Source: Acidimicrobiia bacterium (GTDB lineage Bacteria; Actinomycetota; Acidimicrobiia; IMCC26256; JAMXLJ01). Taken from it: DNA of 64,000 bases. Numbering within the stretch: the first letter of the stretch is position 1; each line of letters begins with the position of its first letter. Below are positions 17,675-26,664 of this stretch, piece by piece. Location: the NCBI GenBank assembly GCA_024281095.1, contig JAMXLJ010000159.1, forward strand, positions 18,115-82,114. The letters run 5' to 3'. The position numbers and the translations under genes were made by a program. The notes beneath the pieces were generated by a model, which saw nothing but the letters and a program-made list of their open reading frames with translations, was not told the origin of the DNA and ran no database searches.

Positions 17675-17992
17675 GTGCGTTCTCGTTCCGCGGCCGAGGC
17701 GCAGGCACTCGGCGAGTTGTGCGGCAACATCGTGGCGCTGGGCACCGCGGCGTACGTCGTGTGGTCCACAGTGACCGCCTTCATGGGTGGCACGGTGCCG
17801 CTGACGCGCGTCCACGTCGACGGCGGTGCCAGCTTCGGGCTGTTGTGGATGTGCGTCGTCGACCCGCTCGTGGTCTCGATCAACCTGATGTTGGCCTACG
17901 TCGCGGTTGCGACCCTCACGTTCGTGCTGCGGATCAGTTCCGGACTCCGTTCCAACCGGAAGGCCGCGAGCCCGCTCCACAGCCTGTCGTAG
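17675..17992 (+). CDS. small membrane protein, unknown
   Basis: A 105-residue protein with two clear hydrophobic segments (about 16-38 and 52-85) separated by a short hydrophilic loop, and a basic C-terminus. No family recognised. GTG start; the frame upstream has poor composition. It lies between the WhiB gene and the NuoF-like gene on the same strand, 90 nt before the latter. Confidence 0.6.
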   Translation: MRSRSAAEAQALGELCGNIVALGTAAYVVWSTVTAFMGGTVPLTRVHVDGGASFGLLWMCVVDPLVVSINLMLAYVAVATLTFVLRISSGLRSNRKAASPLHSLS

Positions 17993-18081
17993 CCGCATCT
18001 CCGGTCTGAGCGGAGGTAGCCCGACAACACCTCATGGCCGCGGTTCGCGGCTACGGGGTGCGGGCGCGCGAATCTGACGGC

Positions 18082-19557
18082 ATGCCGATCGTCACCCGCC
18101 TTCTTCCCGAACTTCCCGTCGCGTCCCTCGACGCTTACGTCGAAACCGGCGGCGGCCGGGCCCTCGTCGCAGCACGCGCGTCGGGGCCGGAGACGGTCAT
18201 CGACGAGGTCACCGCGTCGGGCCTGCGGGGCCGAGGCGGCGCGGGCTTCCCGACGGGTCGGAAGTGGTCGACGGTGTTGGCGAACCGGTCCGCGCTGGAG
18301 CCGTCGACCGTCGTCGTGAACGCGGCAGAGGGTGAACCGGGGTGCTTCAAGGACCGCATGATCCTGCGGTACGACCCGTACCGCGTGATCGAAGGCGCGT
18401 TGATCGCCGCGTACGCAGTCGGGGCGGATCGCGTGATCGTCGGGGTGAAGCGTGCGTTCGAGCCGGAGATCGGGCGCCTCCGCCGCGCCGTCGAGGAGAT
18501 CACTGACGCGGGTTGGGCCGCCGGGATCGCATTCGACATCGTCGAAGGGCCGAACGAGTACCTCTTCGGGGAGGAGACCGCCCTGCTGGAAGTGATCGAC
18601 GGTCGGTATCCGTTTCCTCGTCTCGCGCCGCCGTTCCGGCGCGGGGTCGACGAGGTCGTGGAAACGCCGACCGACGTCGACGACGAGACGTCTTCGGCCG
18701 CGCACGTCGAACTGGCCGGACCGACGGGCGAGACCATTGCCCCGCCCACCCTCGCGAGCAACGTCGAGACCTACGCAAACGTGCCCGACATCGTGACGCG
18801 TGGTGCGGCCTGGTTTCGCGAGGTCGGCACCGAGGAATCGCCGGGCACGATCGTGTGCACCGTGAGCGGCGCGACCCGCCGTGCCGGCGTGGGTGAGTTC
18901 CCGTTGGGTACCCCGCTGCGAGAGGTCCTCGAAACCGTGGGTGGCGGAGCGCGACCGGGCCGGCGCATCGTCGGCGTGATGTCGGGTGTCGCGAACGCGC
19001 TCATACCCGAGTCGCAGCTCGACACGCCGATGAGCTACGAGGATCTGGCCGCGATCGGCAGCGGCCTCGGCGCGGCCGGCTTCATCGTCTTCGACGACAC
19101 CACCGACATGGTCGCGGTGGCTGCGGGCGTGTCACGCTTCCTCGCGGTGGAATCGTGCGGTCAGTGCACACCGTGCAAGCAGGACGGGTTGATCATCTCC
19201 GACGCGCTCGAACGCATACGCGAAGGCGACGCGCGTGCCAACGATCTCGACGAGGTGAGGTCGCGGCTCGGAAATGTCGCATTCGGCGCGCGCTGCAACC
19301 TGGCGACGCAACATCAGCTCGTCGTCGACAGCATCATGCGCCTCTTCCCGGACGAGTTCGAGCGTCACGCTCGGCACACCATTCCCGCATCGCCGCCGTA
19401 CCACGTGGCCGCGCTCGTGCAGATCTTGCGCGGCCAGGCGATCGTCGACCAACGCGAAGCGCTCAAGCAGCCCGACTGGAGCTTCGACGAGGAGTACTCG
19501 GGCAAGCTCCCGGCGGGCCGCCTCGATGATCACCGCGCCACTGCCGAGCCGCTCTGA
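18082..19557 (+). CDS. NuoF-like NADH-binding flavoprotein
   Basis: A 491-residue homologue of the complex I NuoF subunit and of the beta subunits of NAD-linked hydrogenases and formate dehydrogenases. It has the FMN/NADH region GLRGRGGAGFPTGRKW and NAAEGEPGCFKDR, an SLBB-like segment, and the [4Fe-4S] motif ESCGQCTPCKQ near 356 with the fourth Cys in FGARC near 401. It would accept electrons from NADH through FMN to an Fe-S cluster. No NuoE, NuoG or hydrogenase gene is adjacent, so its partner is unknown. ATG giving MPIVTRL chosen over an upstream in-frame ATG. Confidence 0.88.
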   Translation: MPIVTRLLPELPVASLDAYVETGGGRALVAARASGPETVIDEVTASGLRGRGGAGFPTGRKWSTVLANRSALEPSTVVVNAAEGEPGCFKDRMILRYDPYRVIEGALIAAYAVGADRVIVGVKRAFEPEIGRLRRAVEEITDAGWAAGIAFDIVEGPNEYLFGEETALLEVIDGRYPFPRLAPPFRRGVDEVVETPTDVDDETSSAAHVELAGPTGETIAPPTLASNVETYANVPDIVTRGAAWFREVGTEESPGTIVCTVSGATRRAGVGEFPLGTPLREVLETVGGGARPGRRIVGVMSGVANALIPESQLDTPMSYEDLAAIGSGLGAAGFIVFDDTTDMVAVAAGVSRFLAVESCGQCTPCKQDGLIISDALERIREGDARANDLDEVRSRLGNVAFGARCNLATQHQLVVDSIMRLFPDEFERHARHTIPASPPYHVAALVQILRGQAIVDQREALKQPDWSFDEEYSGKLPAGRLDDHRATAEPL

Positions 19558-19584
19558 CCTCGGTCTGCCCCGCGACCTCCGCGG

Positions 19585-20109
19585 TCAGCGGCGCGCGACG
19601 GCGCGCGCCGCCGGCGTCGCGGTGGAGCCGCGTCGCGCGTCGAGGCGGCTTCGCACCTTCTCGACGACGGAGAGCGCGGCCTCCAGCTCGGACGCCGGCG
19701 CGTCGCCGAGGAGGTCGCGCGCGAAGCGATCGAGGCCGTCACGCATCTCCCTGCAGAACCGGCGCCCTGCCGGTGTGATCTCGACGAACGTCGCGCGGCG
19801 ATCGGACGGATGCTCGGCTCGGCGCGCGAACCCGTCGGCCTCGAGGCCGTCGACGAGGCCCGTGACGGCGCGGGGTGTGATGTCGAGCGCGCGTCCGAGC
19901 TCCGACATCAGCAAGGGGCCGCCTTCGTCGAGCACGTAGAGCAGACGGGCGCGGGGGAGCGTCAAGCGACGCCGGCGCAGCCCTTCCGATCGCAGTTGGT
20001 CCAGCAGCGGCGCGAGCGCCACGAGCTTCGACAACAGGTCGGTGCGCAGTTGTTCGACGCGAACGGTACGACCGCCGCTTGCCGAAGTTCCGCCACTCTT
20101 CCTGCGCAT
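19585..20109 (-). CDS. MarR-family transcriptional regulator
   Basis: A 174-residue winged-helix regulator. The recognition-helix region MSELGRALDITPRAVTGLVDGLEADGFARR and the wing HPSDRRATFVEITPAG are typical of MarR. It is divergent from a DrrAB-type ABC exporter with only 38 nt between the two start codons. The usual arrangement would be repression of both itself and the exporter, relieved by a ligand. Two inverted half-sites in the shared region support this. Ligand unknown. Confidence 0.9.
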   Translation of the reverse strand: MRRKSGGTSASGGRTVRVEQLRTDLLSKLVALAPLLDQLRSEGLRRRRLTLPRARLLYVLDEGGPLLMSELGRALDITPRAVTGLVDGLEADGFARRAEHPSDRRATFVEITPAGRRFCREMRDGLDRFARDLLGDAPASELEAALSVVEKVRSRLDARRGSTATPAARAVARR

Positions 20110-20111
20110 TT

Positions 20112-20144
20112 AGTGAAGAGGCTACACCATGACGTATATTCACT
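20112..20144. promoter_or_regulatory. candidate MarR operator between marR and the exporter
   Basis: Inverted half-sites AGTGAA (20112-20117) and TTCACT (20139-20144). The first sits where a -35 would lie, 17 nt before TATATT; the second overlaps that -10. A bound regulator would block the exporter promoter. On the minus strand a TAGCCT lies 9 nt before the marR start, inside the same element. Confidence 0.45.
20135..20140 (+). promoter_or_regulatory. -10 element of exporter operon (leaderless)
   Basis: TATATT, 7 nt before the ATG of the ATP-binding subunit. No ribosome-binding site lies between, so the transcript is probably leaderless. Confidence 0.5.
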
Positions 20145-20147
20145 TTC

Positions 20148-21152
20148 ATGCCTGGCGGAGTCGTCGCGGAAGAACTGGTCAAGCGCTTCGGTAGCCTGCT
20201 CGCTCTGAAGGGCGTCGACTTCGTCGCACCCGAGGGGCGTGTCACCGGTCTGCTCGGTCCGAACGGCGCGGGCAAGACGACCGCGATCCGGATCCTCACC
20301 ACGCTCCTTCAGCCCGACGGCGGGCGTGCGACCGTCGCGGGATACGACGTCGTCACCGAGCCGCAGCTCGTTCGCAGCGTCATCGGTCTGACAGGGCAGT
20401 ACGCCGCCGTCGACGAGGACCTCACCGGACGCGAGAACCTGGTCCTCGTGGGACGGCTCGGGCGGATGTCGAAGCGGGCCTCGTCGGAGCGGGCGGCCAC
20501 GTTGCTCGGCGTGTTCTCTTTGAGTGACGCCGCCGACCGCGTGTTGCGCACCTACTCGGGTGGGATGCGCCGGCGTCTCGACCTCGCGGCCAGCTTGATG
20601 TTCGCGCCGCCGGTGTTGTTCCTCGACGAGCCGACGACCGGTCTCGACCCGCGCAGCCGGCTGGAGCTGTGGGACGTCATCACGGAGTTGAAGCACCGCG
20701 GCACCACCATCGTGCTGACGACGCAGTACCTCGAGGAAGCCGACCGCCTCGCCGACACCATCAGCGTCATCGACACCGGCCGCATCATCGCCGAGGGGAC
20801 GGCCGACGAGCTGAAGACAAAGGTCGGCGGCGACGTACTCGATCTCACTGTCGCGGACCGTGCCGATACCGCGCTCGCGGCGCGCACGCTGGCGCAAACC
20901 TTCGGTCTTGCCGAGCGCGACCTCAGTGTGGACCTCGACCTCGGCACGGTGCTCGTGCCCGTCACCGTCGGCTCGGCCGCGCTGGTCGAGGCTGTGCGCT
21001 CACTCGACGCCGCCGGGGTCCACGTCGGTGATTTCGGCGTGCGCCGTCCGTCGCTCGACGACGTGTTCCTCAGCCTTACAGGGCACATCGCCGAGGAGAA
21101 CCGTTCGGAGTCGGCCGCGCCTCGAGGGCGCCGTCCCGTGATGGGAGGTTGA
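20148..21152 (+). CDS. ABC exporter ATP-binding protein (DrrA-like)
   Basis: A 334-residue ATPase with Walker A GPNGAGKTT, signature YSGGMRRRLDLA, Walker B VLFLDEPTTGLD and the switch His replaced by Gln (LTTQY), as in the DrrA/CcmA-type drug exporters. The C-terminal extension after residue 230 ends in the RRPSLDDVFLSLTG box typical of DrrA. The permease gene starts one base after its stop codon, so they form one operon controlled with the divergent MarR gene. The substrate is likely a hydrophobic compound, not predictable further. Confidence 0.93.
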   Translation: MPGGVVAEELVKRFGSLLALKGVDFVAPEGRVTGLLGPNGAGKTTAIRILTTLLQPDGGRATVAGYDVVTEPQLVRSVIGLTGQYAAVDEDLTGRENLVLVGRLGRMSKRASSERAATLLGVFSLSDAADRVLRTYSGGMRRRLDLAASLMFAPPVLFLDEPTTGLDPRSRLELWDVITELKHRGTTIVLTTQYLEEADRLADTISVIDTGRIIAEGTADELKTKVGGDVLDLTVADRADTALAARTLAQTFGLAERDLSVDLDLGTVLVPVTVGSAALVEAVRSLDAAGVHVGDFGVRRPSLDDVFLSLTGHIAEENRSESAAPRGRRPVMGG

Positions 21153-21153
21153 C

Positions 21154-21996
21154 ATGGTCACGGTGAGCCCACCGGTCGACGTCGTCACGCCCGAGGCGCG
21201 TGCCGCATTACCGCCGAGGCGCGTCCTCGCCGACATCGCTCTGATCGCGGGGCGCAACCTGCGCAAGGTCGTGCGCAACAGCCGGCTGATCGTGTTCTCG
21301 ACCATTCAGCCGCTCATGCAGCTCATCCTGTTCGCGTACGTGTTCGCCGCCGTCGCGCGTGTCCCCGGGCTCAGCTACAAGGACTTCGTCGTGCCGGCCG
21401 TGCTCGTGCAGACGATGACGTTCTCCGCGATGGGCACGGGCGTCGGTATCGCGAACGACATGCAGACCGGGATGGTCGACCGTTTCCGATCGCTACCGAT
21501 CGCCCGCTCCGCCTTCCTCGTCGGCCGCACCACGAGCGACAGCCTGCGGCTCGGGATCCAATCGATGATCCTCGTCGCTGCCGCGCTGCTCATCGGGTTC
21601 CGCTTCCATGCCGGTCTGCCCGCGGCGGCCGGGATGGTCGTCGTGCTGGTGCTGTTCGGGATGGCGTTGACGGCGTTCTCCGCGTGGGTCGGGTTGAGCG
21701 TCGGCGACCCGGAGACGGTGCAGGCCGCCGTCTTCATCCCGATACTCCCGCTGATCTTCACGAGCTCCGCGTTCGCGCCGGTGTCGCGTCTGCCGGGCTG
21801 GATGCAACCGATCGCGCGCGTGAACCCGATCACGTCCGCGATCGACACGGCGCGCGGCCTGGCGCTCGGCGACGGAACCCTCTACCGCGTCAGTCACACG
21901 CACCTGCACACCGCGGCGTGGCACTTCTCCCTCTGGTGGATCGTGATCGTCGCGGTGTTCACCGCTTTGGCCGTCCGCCGCTACCGGATGGGCTGA
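21154..21996 (+). CDS. ABC-2 type exporter permease (DrrB-like)
   Basis: A 280-residue ABC-2 permease with six hydrophobic helices. The conserved cytoplasmic segment NDMQTGMVDRFRSLPIARSA and the late motif RLPGWMQPIARVNPITSAID are characteristic of the DrrB/daunorubicin-type transporters. It pairs with the ATPase encoded immediately before it. A perfect hairpin follows about 50 nt downstream and likely ends the operon. Confidence 0.92.
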   Translation: MVTVSPPVDVVTPEARAALPPRRVLADIALIAGRNLRKVVRNSRLIVFSTIQPLMQLILFAYVFAAVARVPGLSYKDFVVPAVLVQTMTFSAMGTGVGIANDMQTGMVDRFRSLPIARSAFLVGRTTSDSLRLGIQSMILVAAALLIGFRFHAGLPAAAGMVVVLVLFGMALTAFSAWVGLSVGDPETVQAAVFIPILPLIFTSSAFAPVSRLPGWMQPIARVNPITSAIDTARGLALGDGTLYRVSHTHLHTAAWHFSLWWIVIVAVFTALAVRRYRMG

Positions 21997-22328
21997 CTCC
22001 ATGGCTCCGCGCTGCGCGCTCCCGGGCATCCGCGCGGTGACGCGGGACGAGGCCCCGGAGGGGACACGGGGCCTCGCCGCTCGTCTGCGGGTCGCCGGGG
22101 GTCGCGCCGCAGTGTGCAGGTCTTCCAGATCGGCAGGACGGGTCCCGAGCTGAGAAGTTCGGCCGGCTTCGTGCGCGACGGCCCGTTTTGCTGCAGACCA
22201 CGACCAGCAGGGGCGAAAGCGGCCAAGGTCCACGAACCTGAGCCATGGCGCGCGTGGAGGATGGCTCAGCGTGGTCCGCGCGCTCCGTAACCTGTTGGCT
22301 TCGCGCGGGTCGGTGGGCGCCCCGCTCG
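21997..22328. other. intergenic region between exporter and PAS/PP2C gene
   Basis: Holds the exporter's hairpin terminator in its first quarter and presumably the promoter of the large sensor/phosphatase gene. No reading frame with credible composition. The frame of the downstream gene is open for 84 nt upstream of the start I chose. Confidence 0.4.
22048..22076 (+). terminator. hairpin terminator after drrB-like gene
   Basis: Perfect 10-bp stem (cgaggccccg with cggggcctcg) and a 9-nt loop, about 50 nt after the permease stop codon. No T run follows. Confidence 0.55.
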
Positions 22329-24854
22329 ATGGAGGGAGCACCACTGTCAGACGCCTCGCGGCCCGAGCCGTCCACGGATTCGCGCGGATCTACGGTCGCG
22401 CCGGGAGGGGAGCCCGGTTCCCTCGGGATGGTCAGCGCGACCATGCTCGACCACGTCCACGTGGCGGTCATACTGAGCGGGCTCGACGGGCGCATCATCG
22501 ACTGCAACCGTCACGCGGAACAGCTGTTCGGTCTCCCTCGCGGCGAGCTCGTCGGCACGATCGGGTGGCAGCTCTCGGTGGAGCCCGTCGAGGCGGCGTT
22601 GCAGAGCGAGATCGCGCGACGGCTGCGTGCCGGCCGCACTTGGGAGGGTGACTTCCGGGTCCGCCGCGGCGACGGGTCGGTCGTCATCGTGCACGCGGTC
22701 GACTCGGGGGTCTTCGACGACGACGGGCGGCTCTGCGGCGTCGTGTCGATCTCGGCCGACGTCACCGATCGCCGAAGAGCCGAGCGCGCGGCGCGCGTCA
22801 CGGAGGCCCGGAAGGCCGCGATGTTGGAGGCCGCGCTGGACGCGGTCGTGTCGATCGATCACCACGGGCGCATCGTCGAGTGGAACAGCGCCGCGCAGGC
22901 GACGTTCGGATGGCGTCGCGACGAGGTCCTCGGGCGCCTCATGCACGAGGTGATCGTGGCGCCCGCGTTGCGTGACCGGCACGCGGAGGGCTTCAGTCGC
23001 CATCTCCGCGATGGTCACCGTACGTTGCTCGACCGCCGTGTGGAGCTCTCTGCGATACGTCGCGACGGATCCGAGTTCCCCGTGGAGCTCGCGGTGACGC
23101 GTGTGGAAGGGCTCGACGGGCCGTCGTTCATCGCGTTCCTGCGCGACATCTCCGGGCGCGCACGGGCCCAGGCCGAGCGGCTCGAGCTCGAGCGGCGCGA
23201 GCAGATGGAGCGCACCCGCCTCGAGCTGATGGGCCGCCTCGGCGAGATCCTCACCGTCGAGCTGGACGCGACCGAACGACTGCAGGCCATCGCGGCCGTG
23301 CTGCTGCCGGTGTTCTCCGACCTCTGTGCGGTGATCACACCCGACGGAAGCGGAGGCGTGAGGTTCGCGGCGCTGGCCCATTCGGGCGCGGTGAACGACT
23401 CAGTGAAGGAAGACGGAGGGGGCTGGTCTCCGCTGCTGCACGTCGAGGGGACGTCGGCCGACGGCGTCATCACCGCCGAGGCACAGATCGTCGAGCCGAT
23501 CACCGACGAGATGCTGGAGCTCGCGTTCCCCGAGCCCGACGCGCGCGCCGTCGTGCGGGCCCTCGACCTCAAATCCGTGCTTCTCGTGCCGCTTCCCGGC
23601 CTCGATGGCCCGGTGGGGGCGCTCGCGTTCGCGACGAGTGATCCGACGCGCCGGTACGGCTCCGACGACGTCGCGCTCGCGGAGGACATCGCCTGGCGTT
23701 TCGCACCCGTGGTGCAGAGTGCGCTGCGTCTCGAGGAGGAGCGCACGATTGCCGAGACACTGCAACGCAGCCTGCTGCTGCAGCGCCTGCCCGATGTGCC
23801 GGAGCTCGATCTCGCGGCCCGTTACCTCCCGGGCACCGCGGGCGCTGCGGTCGGTGGTGACTGGTACGACGTGTTGCCGCTTCCCGACGGATGCGTCCTG
23901 CTCGCGATCGGCGACGTGGTCGGCCACGGGGTGACGGCCGCGGCGACGATGGGTCGCGCACGCGCCGCGACTCAGCTGTGCGCGCTCACGGAAGTGGAGC
24001 CGGGCGAGCTGTTGACCCGGCTCAACACGTTCATCGGCGCGGCCGGTGACGCGAGCATGCTGACGTTGTTCGTGGCGTTGCACGAACCGTTCACGGGACG
24101 GCTGCGTTACGCGAGTGCAGGTCATCCGCCGCCGCTCGTGACCTCCGGGTCGGGAACGGCGCGGTTCCTCGAGGGGAGTCACGGCCCGCCGCTCGGCGCG
24201 GACGCGACCCACGAGTACGGTCAGTCGATCGACCGGCTCGGCGCCGGCCACAGGCTCGTGCTCTACACCGACGGGCTGGTGGAGCGGCGTGACGAGCCGC
24301 TGGACGCGGGCCTGCGCCGGTTGACCGCGGCGCTCAACGACGGTCCCGACGATCTCGAGGCGCTCGTCGCCCATCTCCTCGACGCGATGCTTCCGGCCGG
24401 AGGAGCGACCGACGACGTCGCGGTGCTGGTGGCCCGGTCCGCCGTCCACTCGGAACGGCTGGACCTCGTGCTACCGGCCGAGCCCGAGCAGCTGCGGGTG
24501 CTGCGCACGCGGCTCGCCGGATGGCTCGAGCGCCACGGCGTGGATGGCGAGACGATCTTCGAGTTGAACCTTGCCGCGAGTGAGGCGGCGGCGAACGCCG
24601 TCTGCCACGCGTACGGCCTGAAGCCCGGCGACTTCCGTGTCGAGGTGTACTGGGACGACGACGCGGTCGTGTGCGTCGTCACCGATCGCGGGCGTTGGCA
24701 GGAGCGGCCGCGCGACGACGACGGTCGCGGCCTCATGCTGATGCAGACGTTGAGCGACCGCGTCAGCATCGACACGGGTGCAACGGGCACGCGCGTCGAG
24801 CTGCGCCGGCGCGTCGCCGGTCGACGTGACCTGGACGCCCAGCCGAGCGTTTGA
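22329..24854 (+). CDS. PAS-PAS-GAF-PP2C (SpoIIE/RsbU) phosphatase with HATPase domain
   Basis: An 841-residue signalling protein. In order: two PAS domains (about 38-150 and 165-285), a coiled linker, a GAF-like domain (about 310-470), a PP2C/SpoIIE phosphatase (about 490-690) and a C-terminal histidine-kinase-like ATPase of the RsbW type (about 710-830). The phosphatase keeps GGDWYD, IGDVVGHG and TDDVAVL for metal binding. The ATPase has the N-box NLAASEAAANAV and a DRGRW G1 box. Such proteins regulate anti-sigma antagonists (STAS proteins). A STAS gene lies 1.8 kb downstream. The ATG giving MEGAPLSD is preferred; an ATG 84 nt upstream is possible. Confidence 0.9.
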   Translation: MEGAPLSDASRPEPSTDSRGSTVAPGGEPGSLGMVSATMLDHVHVAVILSGLDGRIIDCNRHAEQLFGLPRGELVGTIGWQLSVEPVEAALQSEIARRLRAGRTWEGDFRVRRGDGSVVIVHAVDSGVFDDDGRLCGVVSISADVTDRRRAERAARVTEARKAAMLEAALDAVVSIDHHGRIVEWNSAAQATFGWRRDEVLGRLMHEVIVAPALRDRHAEGFSRHLRDGHRTLLDRRVELSAIRRDGSEFPVELAVTRVEGLDGPSFIAFLRDISGRARAQAERLELERREQMERTRLELMGRLGEILTVELDATERLQAIAAVLLPVFSDLCAVITPDGSGGVRFAALAHSGAVNDSVKEDGGGWSPLLHVEGTSADGVITAEAQIVEPITDEMLELAFPEPDARAVVRALDLKSVLLVPLPGLDGPVGALAFATSDPTRRYGSDDVALAEDIAWRFAPVVQSALRLEEERTIAETLQRSLLLQRLPDVPELDLAARYLPGTAGAAVGGDWYDVLPLPDGCVLLAIGDVVGHGVTAAATMGRARAATQLCALTEVEPGELLTRLNTFIGAAGDASMLTLFVALHEPFTGRLRYASAGHPPPLVTSGSGTARFLEGSHGPPLGADATHEYGQSIDRLGAGHRLVLYTDGLVERRDEPLDAGLRRLTAALNDGPDDLEALVAHLLDAMLPAGGATDDVAVLVARSAVHSERLDLVLPAEPEQLRVLRTRLAGWLERHGVDGETIFELNLAASEAAANAVCHAYGLKPGDFRVEVYWDDDAVVCVVTDRGRWQERPRDDDGRGLMLMQTLSDRVSIDTGATGTRVELRRRVAGRRDLDAQPSV

Positions 24855-24866
24855 CGTCGGCGGCGC

Positions 24867-25667
24867 TCAGGTGTGACGGCTGATGTACCCGCGCGCGCGG
24901 AACAACGCGAGCATCCGCACGAGGAACAGGCACGATGCCGCGAGCAGCACGGCTGCGCCGAGCGCGGCCACGCCGACCTGACCCCACGGAAGCGGATGGC
25001 CCTGCAGCACGCGCCGCGCGGCCGCGAAGACGTGCGTCGTCGGCAACGCGCGTGCGACCGGCTGCAGCCCGCTCGGGAGTGCATTCACCGGGTAGAAGAT
25101 GCCCGACAGCGGCATCACCATGGCGAGCAGCCCCCAGGCGAGGATCTCGGCCCCTTGGCCGACACGCAGGATCAGTGCGATCACGACGAGGCCGACGGAC
25201 CACCCGACGACGAGCAGGATCGCCACCAGCGGAACGAGCGCGAAGCCGAGATCGGTCACGTTGAACGAGAACAGTGCCCAAGCCGCCAGCGCGACGGTGC
25301 CCACACCGATCGCGAGCTTCGCCAGCCCGAACAGCACCACACCGGCGACGTACTCCACCTCGGTGAGCGGGGTCACGAGCAGGTTCAGCAGGTTGCGCGA
25401 CCAGGTTTCCTCCATGAAGCCCGTCGCCAGGCTGATCTCGGCCTGGAACACCACGTGGAACAGGAGAATGCCGGCAAGCAGGAGGCCCACGCCGGCGCGC
25501 CCGATGCTCGACTGACGCGAGAAGTACACGCCGAGCGAGCCGAACAGCAGCGCGTCCACGACCGGCCAGAACACGACGTCGAACCATCGCTGCGGCGCGC
25601 GCTGCAGCACGTACGCGTGTCGCCGCGCGACCGCGAGAACGCGGATCCGCCGCGCGGTCGCGCTCAT
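24867..25667 (-). CDS. ABC-2 type transporter permease
   Basis: A 266-residue permease with six predicted membrane helices. The cytoplasmic loop EISLATGFMEETWSRNLLNL and the segment LSGIFYPVNALPSGLQPVARALP are typical of the ABC-2 family (NodJ/DrrB branch). The start codon overlaps the stop of the ATP-binding gene (ATGA), giving translational coupling. It converges on the PAS/PP2C gene with only 12 nt between stops. Substrate unknown. Confidence 0.9.
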   Translation of the reverse strand: MSATARRIRVLAVARRHAYVLQRAPQRWFDVVFWPVVDALLFGSLGVYFSRQSSIGRAGVGLLLAGILLFHVVFQAEISLATGFMEETWSRNLLNLLVTPLTEVEYVAGVVLFGLAKLAIGVGTVALAAWALFSFNVTDLGFALVPLVAILLVVGWSVGLVVIALILRVGQGAEILAWGLLAMVMPLSGIFYPVNALPSGLQPVARALPTTHVFAAARRVLQGHPLPWGQVGVAALGAAVLLAASCLFLVRMLALFRARGYISRHT

Positions 25668-26407
25668 TTCTCCCTCGGCTGGGAGGCGAGGTGCAGGAAC
25701 ACACCTTCCAGGTCGTCGCGGCCGAAGCTCGCCGCGACCGCGGCCGGCGCGCCGTCGGCAACCACGCGCCCCGAGGAGATGAACACCACCCGCTGGCAGA
25801 GGCGCTCGACCTCGACCATGTCGTGGCTCGTGACGAGCAGCGCCGTGCCGTCGGCCGCGCAGAGGTCGGCCAGGCCCGTGCGCACGCGCAGTGCGACGTC
25901 GGGGTCGAGCGATGCGGTCGGCTCGTCGAGGATGAGGAGCCGGGGCCGGTGCAATGTCGCCTTGATGATCCCCACGAGCGTGCGCTGGCCCGACGACAGC
26001 TCGTTGCCCATCGCGTCGGCGAGCTCGGTGATGCGGAAGCGCTCGAGCCCGAGACGGATCTGCGGCTCGGGGTCGACCAGGCCGTAGAGGTGGCCGAACA
26101 TCCTGAGGAACTCGGACACCCGCAGGCGCTCGGGCAGTGGGAGGTATCCGGCCGCGAAGCCCACGTTCGCGGCCGCGGCGCTCCGCTCGCGGGGAAGGCG
26201 GTGGCCCGCGATCTCGACCCATCCGTGGTCGGGCGTGACCACGCCGAGCAGCATCAGGAGTGTGGTGGTCTTGCCCGCACCGTTCGGCCCGAGCAGCGCG
26301 ACGCGTTCCCCGGTACCGACGGTGATGTCGACACCGTCGACCGCGAGCACGCGGCGGTACTGCTTGGTGAGCCCCTGGGCGCGCAGCACCACACCGTCGG
26401 GACGCAT
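25664..26407 (-). CDS. ABC transporter ATP-binding protein
   Basis: A 247-residue ATPase: Walker A GPNGAGKTTT, Walker B LLILDEPTASLD and switch His in TSHD. The signature motif is LSSGQRTLV, with Thr-Leu-Val in place of the commoner Gln-Arg-Val-like residues, but the SGQ core is intact. It forms an exporter with the overlapping permease gene. It is divergent from the STAS gene; a GACACT hexamer lies close to the ATG and may be its -10. Confidence 0.9.
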   Translation of the reverse strand: MRPDGVVLRAQGLTKQYRRVLAVDGVDITVGTGERVALLGPNGAGKTTTLLMLLGVVTPDHGWVEIAGHRLPRERSAAAANVGFAAGYLPLPERLRVSEFLRMFGHLYGLVDPEPQIRLGLERFRITELADAMGNELSSGQRTLVGIIKATLHRPRLLILDEPTASLDPDVALRVRTGLADLCAADGTALLVTSHDMVEVERLCQRVVFISSGRVVADGAPAAVAASFGRDDLEGVFLHLASQPREK

Positions 26408-26664
26408 GACGGAAGTGTCGCAGACCCCGATGGCCGCCGGAAAACGGATTTCCGCCGGTCAAACGGGGGGCGCACACGAATCTCTTGCTCCGCACGGACG
26501 GGCGAGTACTGTGCGCCCCCGACGTCCGAGCCGTATGACTTCCCTGGCGGGTGTGGAGTCGTCGGTGGTGGATCGGCAGCCGCCGCGGGCGCGTGCACAG
26601 CTCGAGGAGACGACGTGAAGTACGAACGCCCGCAAATGCCGACGGCAGCCATCGTGGTCGGCGC

